Shown here piece after piece: positions 52,593-60,200 of a stretch of 64,000 nucleotides of DNA (within the stretch, counting starts at the first letter, position 1; each line of letters opens with the position of its first letter). The DNA is from Frondihabitans sp. Leaf304. Lineage in GTDB: Bacteria; Actinomycetota; Actinomycetes; Actinomycetales; Microbacteriaceae. The DNA is taken from positions 2,152,286 to 2,216,285 of the forward strand of contig NZ_LMNV01000002.1 of the NCBI RefSeq assembly GCF_001423105.1, written 5' to 3'. The position numbers and the translations under genes are program-made. The notes below the pieces were generated by a model. The model was not told where the DNA came from. It searched no databases and was given only the letters and a program-made list of their open reading frames with translations.

Positions 52593-52637
52593 CTCTACGG
52601 AGTTGCGCTCTACGGAGTTGCGCTCTACGGAGTCGCG
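52593..52637. repeat. three tandem copies of a 15-bp unit at a gene end
   Basis: CTCTACGGAGTTGCG is repeated at 52593, 52608 and (with one change) 52623. Each unit contains CTA, which on the minus strand is a TAG stop in frame with the small membrane gene ending here. The array therefore supplies successive stops at its 3' end. Confidence 0.85.
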
Positions 52638-52840
52638 CTCGACGACGGGCTCGGCGACACAGTCGGCACCGGAGCGTTGTCGCTCGCATGAATCGTGCTG
52701 ACGAAGATGATCACGACGACCGCGACGGTCGCGACGGCACCGAGCACGATGAAGAGGAGTCGGCGACGCATCGTGCGTTCCTCCTCGAGAAGGCGCTCTT
52801 CTTCGCGACGTTGCGCTGCTCGCTGTGCTTTCGATGCCAC
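52625..52840 (-). CDS. small single-span membrane protein
   Basis: 71 residues. A charged helix rich in Arg/Glu (KAQRAAQRREEERLLEEERTMRRR, probably a coiled coil) is followed by one membrane helix (LLFIVLGAVATVAVVVIIFVS, about 28-48) and an external Pro/Ser tail. Topology in-out. No function recognised; such proteins are common in actinobacteria. The stop lies in the 15-bp tandem repeat. Divergent from uricase by 135 bases. Confidence 0.65.
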   Translation of the reverse strand: MASKAQRAAQRREEERLLEEERTMRRRLLFIVLGAVATVAVVVIIFVSTIHASDNAPVPTVSPSPSSSATP

Positions 52841-52954
52841 GCGTCGACGCTAGCGGATCGGAACCGGCCACGAGGGATCCTGAGCGATATGGCAGTCGAC
52901 TCCGGTCCGATCCGCGTCATCGCCCGGAACGACGGTGAAACATCCCTGTCACAC

Positions 52955-52975
52955 GATGTTGACAGAATCAACATC
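52955..52975. promoter_or_regulatory. palindromic operator next to the uricase start
   Basis: GATGTTGA, a 5-base centre CAGAA and TCAACATC: a perfect 8-bp inverted repeat ending one base before the uricase ATG. It would mask translation or transcription initiation when bound. The size suits a dimeric GntR/MarR/IclR-type repressor of purine degradation; no such gene is adjacent. Confidence 0.6.
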
Positions 52976-53869
52976 ATGGCGATCATCCTCGGAGACAACC
53001 AGTACGGAAAAGCGGAGTCGCGCGTCGTGCGCATCGTCCGCGACACGGCTCGGCACGAGATCCACGACCTCAATGTGACGACGGCTCTGCGGGGTCCGTT
53101 CGCCGAGGCGTACCTCTCGGGCGACCAGTCGAACGTGCTGCCCACCGACACGCAGAAGAACACGGCGTACGCGTTCGCGAAGACGAAGGGCGTCGAGGCG
53201 ATCGAGCAGTACGGTCTCGAACTCGCACGCCATTTCGTGAACGAGACCGACCCCGTCGAGGGCGCTCGCATCGAGATCGAGGAGTTCGCCTGGGAGCGAG
53301 CGCTCGTCGACGGCACCGAGCACGACCACACCTGGCTGCGCAAAGGGCAGGAGGTGCGGACCGCCGCGATCACGGTCGATACCACGGGCGAGTACGTGAT
53401 CGGCGGGCTCAAAGACCTGGTGCTGCTCAAGAGCACGGGGTCGGAGTTCGCCGGCTTCCTCTCGGACGAGTTCACCACTCTGCCCGAGACCCACGACCGC
53501 GTGATGGCGACCGCCCTCGACGCGAAGTGGCGCTTCACCTCTGTCGACGTCGACTGGAACGCCGTCTACCCCGAGATCAAGGCGCTCATGGTCAAGGAGT
53601 TCGCGACCCTGCAGTCGCTGGCCCTGCAGCAGACGCTCTGGCACATGGGTACGGCCGTGATGGAGGCCTTCCCGTTCATCGCCGAGGTGCGACTGAAGGC
53701 ACCGAACAAGCACCACTTCGACTACGACCTCGGTCGTTTCGGCATCGAGAACCGCGGTGAGGTCTTCTTCGCCTCCGATCGTGCCTACGGGCTGATCGAG
53801 GCGACCCTCCTGCGCGATGACGCTCCGCCGGCGAACGACGCCTGGCGCGCCTCCGCTGGTCTAGCGTGA
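52976..53869 (+). CDS. factor-independent urate oxidase
   Basis: 297 residues from ATG 52976. MAIILGDNQYGKAESRVVRIVRD at the N-terminus, LPTDTQKNTAYAFAK (the conserved T in the active site), EFAWERALVDGTEHDHTW, and LKSTGSEFAGFLSDEFTTLPETHDRVMAT in the middle are characteristic uricase blocks. It oxidises urate to 5-hydroxyisourate with O2. It overlaps the next gene by 4 bases (GTGA), and the products are handled by UraH and UraD encoded just downstream on the other strand. Confidence 0.95.
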   Translation: MAIILGDNQYGKAESRVVRIVRDTARHEIHDLNVTTALRGPFAEAYLSGDQSNVLPTDTQKNTAYAFAKTKGVEAIEQYGLELARHFVNETDPVEGARIEIEEFAWERALVDGTEHDHTWLRKGQEVRTAAITVDTTGEYVIGGLKDLVLLKSTGSEFAGFLSDEFTTLPETHDRVMATALDAKWRFTSVDVDWNAVYPEIKALMVKEFATLQSLALQQTLWHMGTAVMEAFPFIAEVRLKAPNKHHFDYDLGRFGIENRGEVFFASDRAYGLIEATLLRDDAPPANDAWRASAGLA

Positions 53870-54351
53870 ACGCAGTGAACACACTTCAGGATCCGGGATA
53901 CCTCGCTCAGGCCATCGCGCTCGCCCAGCAGAACGTCGCCGAGGGTGGCGGTCCGTTCGGCGCCGTCATCGTGCGTGACGGCGAGGTGATCGCGACCGGC
54001 CAGAACCGGGTGACTCGCGACTTCGATCCGACCGCGCACGCCGAGGTCGTCGCGATCCGTGCCGCCTGTCAGGCCGTGGGCGACTTCTCGTTGGCGGGCG
54101 CCACGCTGTACACGTCGTGCGAGCCGTGCCCGCTGTGCTTGTCGGCGTCGCTCTGGGCCCGGCTCGACCGCGTCGTGTTCGCGGCCGACAGGTACGACGC
54201 CGCTCGCGGCGGGTTCGACGATCTCGCGTTCTACGAGTTGTTCGCCACTCCCCGGTCGGAGTGGGATCTGCCGATCGACTCGGTGCGCCCGGACGACGCG
54301 TCGGCTCCGTTCGACGACTGGCTGGCCAAAGAGGGCCGGACCGACTACTAG
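53866..54351 (+). CDS. guaD: nucleoside/guanine deaminase
   Basis: 161 residues, GTG start overlapping the uricase stop. Cytidine-deaminase fold with HAE (H58, proton-shuttling E60) and PCPLC (C88, C91) zinc ligands; EGGGPFGAVIVRDG and AADRYDAARGGFDD fit GuaD-type guanine deaminases rather than tRNA adenosine deaminases. Expected reaction: guanine to xanthine. The context of purine catabolism supports this. Confidence 0.88.
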   Translation: MNAVNTLQDPGYLAQAIALAQQNVAEGGGPFGAVIVRDGEVIATGQNRVTRDFDPTAHAEVVAIRAACQAVGDFSLAGATLYTSCEPCPLCLSASLWARLDRVVFAADRYDAARGGFDDLAFYELFATPRSEWDLPIDSVRPDDASAPFDDWLAKEGRTDY

Positions 54352-54388
54352 CTGCCAGCTCTAGCTCGCTTGACGCTCTTCAAGGGCC

Positions 54389-54476
54389 AATTTGCGAGTG
54401 GTTTTTGCTTACCGACGCGTATCGGCAGTAACGGGTGTGACTCGCGGTGCGGATCGCTCTCAAATTCGCGGCTACG
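54389..54476. repeat. 88-bp quasi-palindrome between convergent genes
   Basis: AATTTGCGAGTG at the left pairs with CGCTCTCAAATT at the right (10 of 12), with an inner partial palindrome TTACCGA / TCGGCAGTAA around 54410-54432. It fills the 151-base gap between guaD and uraH, which converge. Same style as the other 3'-end palindromes. Confidence 0.4.
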
Positions 54477-54502
54477 TGCGGCGTCGCACCCATAAATCCG
54501 GC

Positions 54503-54829
54503 TCAGCTGCCGCGGTACGTCGAGTACGCGAACGGGCTCAGCAGCAGGGGCACGTGATAGTGCGCCTCGACGTCGGCGAGATCGAAGTCGAGCGTGACTC
54601 GCGGGTAGAACGTCGGGGTACCCGAAGCCGCGAAGTAGGCGCCGGTCGCGAACACCAGCCGGTACGCGCCGGCCGCGAGCCGGTCGGGGCCGAGCGAAGC
54701 GACGCGCCCATCGGCATTCGTGGTGCCGGTCGCGAGAACCAGGCCCGAAGGATCCTGCAGTTCGACTGCCACACCGACCGCCGGGCGCCCCACCGACGAG
54801 TCGAGCACGTGCGTCGTGACGTGACTCAT
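54503..54829 (-). CDS. uraH: hydroxyisourate hydrolase
   Basis: A 108-residue transthyretin-like protein. MSHVTTHVLDSSVGRPAVGV at the N-terminus (catalytic His), the Arg in the FYPRVTLDF strand, HYHVPLLLSPFAYSTYRGS at the C-terminus; the YRGS tetrapeptide is diagnostic of HIU hydrolase. It converts 5-hydroxyisourate to OHCU. It starts in a 4-base overlap with uraD. Confidence 0.96.
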   Translation of the reverse strand: MSHVTTHVLDSSVGRPAVGVAVELQDPSGLVLATGTTNADGRVASLGPDRLAAGAYRLVFATGAYFAASGTPTFYPRVTLDFDLADVEAHYHVPLLLSPFAYSTYRGS

Positions 54830-55323
54830 GCGCGGGGTTTTGTCGAGGCGGCGTCGTCGGCGTAGACCGATTCGAGACGGAGGACGGCGATGTCGCGCAG
54901 CTCCTGGCCGACGATCGATAGCTCGGTGTCGTCGTCGAGTTTGAGTCGGCGGTCGAGCTCGTCGACAATCTCGGCGCGGCTGCGCCCGGCGGCGCGGATC
55001 AGGAACACGCGGTCGAAGCGCGCCTCGTAGGTCGCATTGCCCTCGGCGAGGGCTTTCAGCAGGTGCTGGTCGTCGACGTCGACAGCCTGCTGTTCGCGCC
55101 GGCTGAACTCGGCGGCGGCGTCGGCCCCGGTCGGCTTGTCGCCGATGCGCGGGTGCGACTCCATCGCCTCATCGATCTCCGTCGGACTGAGCGGGGTGGC
55201 CGACGCGTGCGCGGCGTCGCGGAGAGCAGGCCAGTCGTCGTAGGGCGATGCTGCCGCGACCTCACGAACGAAGCGGGAGACGTGCAGGGCTGCGGAGAGG
55301 TCGGCTTCGGAGACGTCGATCAT
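54826..55323 (-). CDS. uraD: OHCU decarboxylase
   Basis: 165 residues from ATG 55323. ASPYDDWPALRDAAHA, ESHPRIGDKP (catalytic His in HPRIG) and the C-terminal DRRLKLDDDTELSIVGQELRDIAVLRLESVY match UraD. It produces S-allantoin. Translated with uraH (ATGA overlap). Its start lies 15 bases from the left 43-bp repeat of the inserted module. Before the insertion the MobA-like gene would have started about 20 bases away, divergently. Confidence 0.95.
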   Translation of the reverse strand: MIDVSEADLSAALHVSRFVREVAAASPYDDWPALRDAAHASATPLSPTEIDEAMESHPRIGDKPTGADAAAEFSRREQQAVDVDDQHLLKALAEGNATYEARFDRVFLIRAAGRSRAEIVDELDRRLKLDDDTELSIVGQELRDIAVLRLESVYADDAASTKPRA

Positions 55324-55338
55324 GGTGTGGTCAACTGT

Positions 55339-55381
55339 AGCCATGGCCACCCTGCACGGCATTGTCCTCGCCGCGGGCGCC
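55339..55381 (+). repeat. left 43-bp direct repeat, orphan 5' end of MobA-like gene
   Basis: Carries an ATG at 55343 whose frame reads MATLHGIVLAAGA, then leaves homology and stops at TAG 55391. Identical to the right copy except at 55363. Confidence 0.85.
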
Positions 55382-55385
55382 AGGG

Positions 55386-55437
55386 TTGATTAGCACTCCC
55401 GTCCTGCATCTATACAGATCCGTACCGACGGCGGTAC
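55386..55437 (+). promoter_or_regulatory. promoter and autoregulatory palindrome of the inserted module
   Basis: TTGATT at 55386-55391 and TATACA at 55411-55416 with a 19-base spacer form a fair promoter. Just downstream, GTACCG-ACGG-CGGTAC (55422-55437) is a perfect palindrome over the expected transcription start, 10 bases before the HTH gene start. This is the layout of an autoregulated antitoxin promoter. Confidence 0.55.
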
Positions 55438-55447
55438 CTTTGTGTCT

Positions 55448-56092
55448 ATGCCTGAGGAGAGTGTCGCCGACTTCGCCAAGCGAGAGGGCATTTCACCTCG
55501 ACGTGTCCGCGCGCTCATCGAGCAGGGCTCAATCCCAGCACGACAGGTAGGACGTCTTTGGCTTGTCGACCAGGCCTCCGCCCACCGACCGGCAGCGAGT
55601 CGCCCCCTTGCAGACCGTATGCGGGCTAACCTCCTCGCCGTCCTCTCCGGAGATGCCACGGAGGGCCTGTCCGCCTCTGAACGCGCCCGGCTTCGCCGCT
55701 ACCTGAGCGAGCTCGCTCACAGTCCGCACCCCGACCGCATCCTGAGTGCGTGGGTACCAGACAGCGCACCCCTGAGGCTTCAGGTCGCCCCCAGCGACCT
55801 CGACGATCTCTCCGAGGACGACCGCCTGGTCAAATCCGGCTTCAGTGATCCGCGGGCCGAAATCGCCGGCGCAGGTCAGCTCGAGGCCCGCGTCGCCAAA
55901 GCAGAAGTCGACGCGATCCGCCGCGAGTACCTGCTCCGCCCCTCCCAGCAGCCCAACGTTTTCCTGCACGTATCCGACGAGAAGCCGCCCTCGCCTCTAC
56001 CCCTCGGGCTTCTCCTGGTCGATCTCGCACATCATGAGGGTGTCCGAGAGCGCTCCCGCGTCGCCGAGCTCTTCCACGAGGTCGACGCGTGA
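55448..56092 (+). CDS. HTH (excisionase/MerR-like) protein, putative antitoxin
   Basis: 214 residues from ATG 55448. Residues 4-42 form a DNA-binding helix-turn-helix (SVADFAKREGISPRRVRALIEQGSIPARQVGRLWLVD), similar to excisionase/MerR-type domains. A helical segment (SASERARLRRYLSELA) and a C-terminal domain rich in acidic residues follow. Its stop overlaps the start of the AbiEii-like gene (GTGA), so the pair reads as an antitoxin-toxin operon. I know HTH partners of AbiEii-type nucleotidyltransferases in actinobacteria; the exact family of this one is not certain. Confidence 0.72.
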   Translation: MPEESVADFAKREGISPRRVRALIEQGSIPARQVGRLWLVDQASAHRPAASRPLADRMRANLLAVLSGDATEGLSASERARLRRYLSELAHSPHPDRILSAWVPDSAPLRLQVAPSDLDDLSEDDRLVKSGFSDPRAEIAGAGQLEARVAKAEVDAIRREYLLRPSQQPNVFLHVSDEKPPSPLPLGLLLVDLAHHEGVRERSRVAELFHEVDA

Positions 56093-56581
56093 CTATTCGG
56101 GCACCAGCCATGACGAGCGCGCAGGCCGAGGCATGGCACGCGCTGTTCCAGGTCTACGAGGCGCACCCAAAGCACTGGGCACTCGTCGGCGGCCAAATGG
56201 TTCACTCTCTGTGCTGGGAGCGAGGGGCCGCCCCACCACGACCCACACAAGACGCCGACACCGTCCTCGACATTCGGGCTCAGCCGAAAAGGCGTCGTGG
56301 GTCGCGTCCTCCGCCCCACACTGCAAGGAGCCATCGTCGCCAAGTCGTCTGCGATGCTCATTGGTGAAGGCGCGATCGGTGATCGTCACCTCAACGACCT
56401 CTCAATCCTCGCCTCTCTCGTCACCCGTGCAGACCGCATCGGCCACGGCCTCACACGTGCAGAATCCGCCAGGGTCCGTTCCGCGTATGGCCTCGTCCTC
56501 GCCCGTCCGCCATTGCATCTCGTCGTCGGCGTCGACGCCGCGACCATCGAAATCGTCCGCGATCAAGTCATCCTCGCCTGA
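56089..56581 (+). pseudogene. degraded AbiEii/AbiGii-like nucleotidyltransferase (internal deletion and frameshift)
   Basis: The first frame (GTG 56089 or ATG 56110) reads WHALFQVYEAHPKHWALVGGQMVHSL, then RPTQDADTVLDIRAQP: the nucleotidyltransferase core GGQ and D-x-D motif of AbiEii-type toxins. Immediately after, near base 56285, homology jumps to another frame that reads GVVGRVLRPTLQGAIVAKSS, then GDRHLNDLSILASLV, the C-terminal part of the same family. About 100 residues are missing at the junction. The first frame alone ends after 92 codons. The toxin-like product is therefore probably inactive. Confidence 0.7.
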
Positions 56582-56606
56582 GGCGCTCTGACGCCTGCAA
56601 CACTGA

Positions 56607-56649
56607 AGCCATGGCCACCCTGCACGGCATCGTCCTCGCCGCGGGCGCC
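56607..56649 (+). repeat. right 43-bp direct repeat, true 5' end of MobA-like gene
   Basis: Contains the start codon and first 13 codons of the intact nucleotidyltransferase gene. Matches 55339-55381 except at 56631. Confidence 0.85.
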
Positions 56650-57240
56650 GGAACGCGAATGGGGCGGGCGAAGGCGCTGATGCGCCACCCCGACGGCACA
56701 CCATGGCTGGCGGAGGCCTGCGCGATGCTGGCCAGCGCAGGATCCTCCTCGGTCACAGTGGTCCTCGGATCCTCGTCCGATGAGGCGCGTGGCCTCGTGC
56801 CACCCGGCGTGCACGTGGTGGTCGCTCGTGACTGGGCGTCGGGGATGGCCGCCAGCCTGCGGGCGGGGCTCGAGGCCGCCGCGGCGAGTGACGCCGACGC
56901 CTCGCTCATCACGCTGGTCGACCTCCCCGGGCTGCCCGCGAGTGTCGGCCTTCGCGTTTCGGCCGACATCGAGGGGGCAAACGCCCGCGCCGTTCTCCGG
57001 CAGGCCGTCTTCGGCGGTCGCCCGGGCCACCCGGTGCTCGTCGGCCGCGACCACTGGGCAGCCCTCGCTTCCGAGCTCAGCGGTGATCGCGGCGCCCGGC
57101 CCTACCTCGCGCGTCACGGCGTCCTCGAGGTGGAGTGCGGCGACCTCGCCACCGGCGAAGACGTCGACCGGCCTCAAGCAGACGACCGGCCTGGAATACA
57201 CAACCGGCCTGAGAAAGGCGACGGGCCCGGAACCCCCTGA
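56611..57240 (+). CDS. MobA/MocA-like NTP transferase (molybdenum cofactor nucleotidyltransferase)
   Basis: 209 residues. LAAGAGTRMGRAK (residues 9-21) is the nucleotide-binding signature, VDLPGLPA the metal/sugar-type acidic loop, and GGRPGHPVLVGRDHW the conserved MocA block. It probably activates molybdopterin for a xanthine dehydrogenase-type enzyme, which fits the purine genes beside it. The last ~25 residues are encoded by three 18-bp units and look like an expansion beyond the usual end (about ATGEDVDRP). Its promoter region was changed by the inserted module. Confidence 0.85.
   Translation: MATLHGIVLAAGAGTRMGRAKALMRHPDGTPWLAEACAMLASAGSSSVTVVLGSSSDEARGLVPPGVHVVVARDWASGMAASLRAGLEAAAASDADASLITLVDLPGLPASVGLRVSADIEGANARAVLRQAVFGGRPGHPVLVGRDHWAALASELSGDRGARPYLARHGVLEVECGDLATGEDVDRPQADDRPGIHNRPEKGDGPGTP
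57167..57220 (+). repeat. three 18-bp degenerate units at the MobA-like 3' end
   Basis: ACCGGCCT recurs at 57167, 57185 and 57203, exactly 18 bases apart, with diverged spacers. In frame it encodes repeats of the type DRP......DRP......NRP. Confidence 0.7.
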
Positions 57241-57254
57241 GGGATCCCGGGCCC
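57223..57254. terminator. bidirectional hairpin between MobA-like gene and subtilase
   Basis: GGGCCCGG at 57223 pairs with the CCGGGCCC portion at 57247-57254, with extra ACCCCC / GGGAT pairing inside. It spans the stop of the plus-strand gene, and the convergent subtilase ends 23 bases beyond. No T-tract. Confidence 0.6.
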
Positions 57255-57276
57255 GCCCGGCGTCAGTCGCCCGCCG

Positions 57277-60200
57277 TTACTTCTTCTTGGTGGTCACCGT
57301 TACCGTCTGCGCCTGCTTGGCCACCGCGTTGTGCAGGTGGAGCAGCAGGATCTGCTTGGTGCTCGCCTTGGTGCGGTGCACCGCGATGCCCGGCGACTGG
57401 TCGCGCAGCAGAACTCCGCCGAGGTCGTCGGCCTTCTTCTGCGAGAACCAGAGCGACGGCTTGAGCGCATCGAAGCTGGCGGAGTGGGTGCTGTCGACCA
57501 CGGTGCTGTCGGTCTCGGCAAGGCCCGGCGCGTAGTTCGAGAACGTCGCGACGTGATAGTTGAACGCGGTCGATTTCGACTTCGTCGTGTAGCCGAGGGC
57601 GGCGAGGGAGACCGGGAGGACTGCCACGGAGCTGTCGAACGTGTTCACGTCTTTATCGAGGTAGTTCGCGTTGTAGGGCTGGAGGTCGACCGTCTCGTTC
57701 GTGGACAGGTTGTCGGTGGCCACGAACGTCGCGTCGACCGAGGCCGATTTCGTCACGTACGACACGAAGTCGTCGGTGCCGTCGCGGTTGGTGTCGATGA
57801 AGACCTCCGGGGCTCCGTCGAGACCGGGGTTCGCGATCGGGCCGGCCGTCTTGATACCGAACGACACGATCCCCTTGTTCTTGTCGGTGAGGTTCGGCGC
57901 GTTGCTCGATGCTCCGACCGCGAGGATGTCAGCGCCGGCGAGGCTCTGCTTCGGGCTTCCCGTGGGGAAGGTCAGCTTTGCGCTGTTCGCCCCCAGCACG
58001 AACGGGGCGGCGAGCCCCAGGTAGGCCTGCGATCCCGTTCCCTGGTTGAGCGTCGTACCCGAGATCTTCAGCGTCGCCTGGGTGCTCGTCGACTTCGCGA
58101 AGACGGGGCTGGTCGCGGCGTTGGCCGAGACCGGCTTGGGAGCGGCGAACACCGACAGGCGAAGGCCCGACTTGGTCCGATCGGCCGAGTCGAACTTCAC
58201 GTAGCCGGAAGCGGCTGCGACGAACTCGCGGACGAAGTCGACCCCGCTGACGTTCGTCGTGGCGTCCTGCGTCGGGTCGATCACCTTGCGCAGCTTCGAC
58301 GGGTCGATCTTCATCGTCAGCGTGACGGTGGCGTCACCGCGAGCGGGGACGACGACCTTCGGCGCCGAGAGAGTGAAGCTCACACCCGGCTGTGTGATCC
58401 GGCTGCTGTACGACGTCGTGAACGTCTGCGAGGCGTTGCCGGAGTTGTGCAGCGTCAGAGTGCGGGTCGCGGTCTTTGCAGCCGAGACGGGGACGACCCC
58501 GAACGACGCCGACACGAGACCGGCGTTCTGCGTCGAGGTGACCGTCACCTGGTTGGTGACCGCCTGGAGCGCATCGATACGGCCCGTCCCCTGGCTCAGG
58601 GTCGAGTACAGGGTTCCGGCGGCGTTCTTCAGATCGTGGGTGGCCGTGTTCATGACCGCCTGCTTGACCTGGAGTGCGCTCCAGCCATCGTGCGCCTCGA
58701 ACGTCAGCGCGGCGATGCCGGCCGTGTCGGGGGTGGCCATCGAGGTGCCGCTCTCGGCCTCGCGGTCGGTGCCCGTGCCGGACCTCACCGAGACGACGTT
58801 GACACCGGGGGCGGCGACGTCGGGCTTGATGATGTTCGAGTAGGAGCCGTGCACGCCGCGCGACGAGAAGGTCGCGAGGGTGTCGGTGAGCGTCGAGTCG
58901 ATCGCCTGGTCGAAGAGCCGCAGCGAGTCTTTGAACGAGACCGTGACGGGGGTGCCCCCGGCCTCGGCGGCGGTGACGGCCGGGAGGAGCTTCGCGTAGG
59001 CGTCCTTGGTGATCTCGGCTCCGGGGATGACGGCGTTGCCGCTGATGCCCGCGTCGAACACGTTGACCGAGCCGCCGAGGAGCACACCGATGGCGCCGGC
59101 CGCGGTGGCGTTGTCGAAACGCTTGACCGAACCACACTCGAGGGCGGTGTCGGTCCACTTCAGAAGAACGACCTTGCCCTTGACCTTGGCCGCGTCGGCG
59201 GCCGTGTACGGGTCACAGCCGGCGGCGTTGGCCGCGCTGGGGAGGGTGACGACGCCGTCGGTCAGCGCCAGCGGCTTCGTGTACGAGATCGAGTACTGGG
59301 CACGAATTGTGCCGGCGACCGACGAGGGAGCGGTGACGTCGACACCGTCGAAGACGGCGGCGCCGGTCGTGGCCGCCGCGACGGTGAGGGCGTTCTCCGC
59401 GTCTCCCGGGCTGCCACCGATGTCGGTGAAGTCGCCGGCGTTGCCGCTGGCGATCACGGGCAGCACACCGCGAGCGACGAGGGAGTCGATCTTGGCGTTG
59501 TCGGGGTCGTCCGGGTTCGAGTAGTCGGATCCGAGCGAGAGGTTGATCACGTTGATGTCTTTGCCCTCGGTCAGCGCCTGGCCGACCCAGTCGAGGGCTG
59601 CGCCGGTGAGGTCGGTCGAGCCGCCGCCGTCGCCGAACACCTTGAGCGAGTAGAGACCGGCGTCGGGCGCGGTGCCCGGGCCGATCGACATGGTCTTGAC
59701 CTCGTCTTCGGTGAGCTTCGTGTAGTCACCCGTGAAGGTCTTCTTGTCGGAATCGAGGCCGAAGCCGGCCGCGGTGCCTGCCACGTGGGATCCGTGTCCG
59801 CCCCCGCGCCCGTCGATGGGGTTGGCGTCGGGGTTGGGGACCGGGTCGTAGGCCTGCGACGACGGGTCAGCGTCATACGTCGGGCCGGCGAAGTCGGTGC
59901 CGCCGAGGAACTTCGCCGAGTCGAAGAGCGCAGGATCCGGCGCTCCCGTCGAAGAGAGAGCCTCGTCGTAGGCGGCCGTCGTTCCGGGGCCCCCAAAGTC
60001 TGCGTGCGTGTAGTCGAGGCCGGTGTCGATGACCGCGATGTTGACGCCGGTGCCGGTGTGCCCGGTCTGCTGCCAGGCCTGGACGGCGCGGGTGTAGACG
60101 TCGGACGTCGAGTTCAGCGGCGAGGCCTCCCCCTTGGTCGCGACGGGGGTGGGAATGCTCTTCGGCGCGATCGGCGTGATGCTCACGACGTCGGAGCGGG

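Larger units (their letters stand above)
55339..56649 (+). mobile_element. two-gene HTH/AbiEii-like module flanked by 43-bp direct repeats
   Basis: Positions 55339-55381 and 56607-56649 are the same 43 bases with one difference (55363 T, 56631 C). Both contain the first 13 codons of the MobA-like gene plus 4 bases upstream; only the right copy continues as an intact gene. Between them lie a promoter, an HTH gene and a degraded nucleotidyltransferase. No recombinase is present. It looks like an integration that recreated the target gene's 5' end, or a duplication event; the left copy is an orphan start reading only 16 codons. Confidence 0.7.

Noticed and set aside
57223..57254. Attachment site or recombination site at the GGGCCCGG inverted repeat
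   Set aside because: Its position between convergent stops fits a terminator, and no matching second copy was seen.
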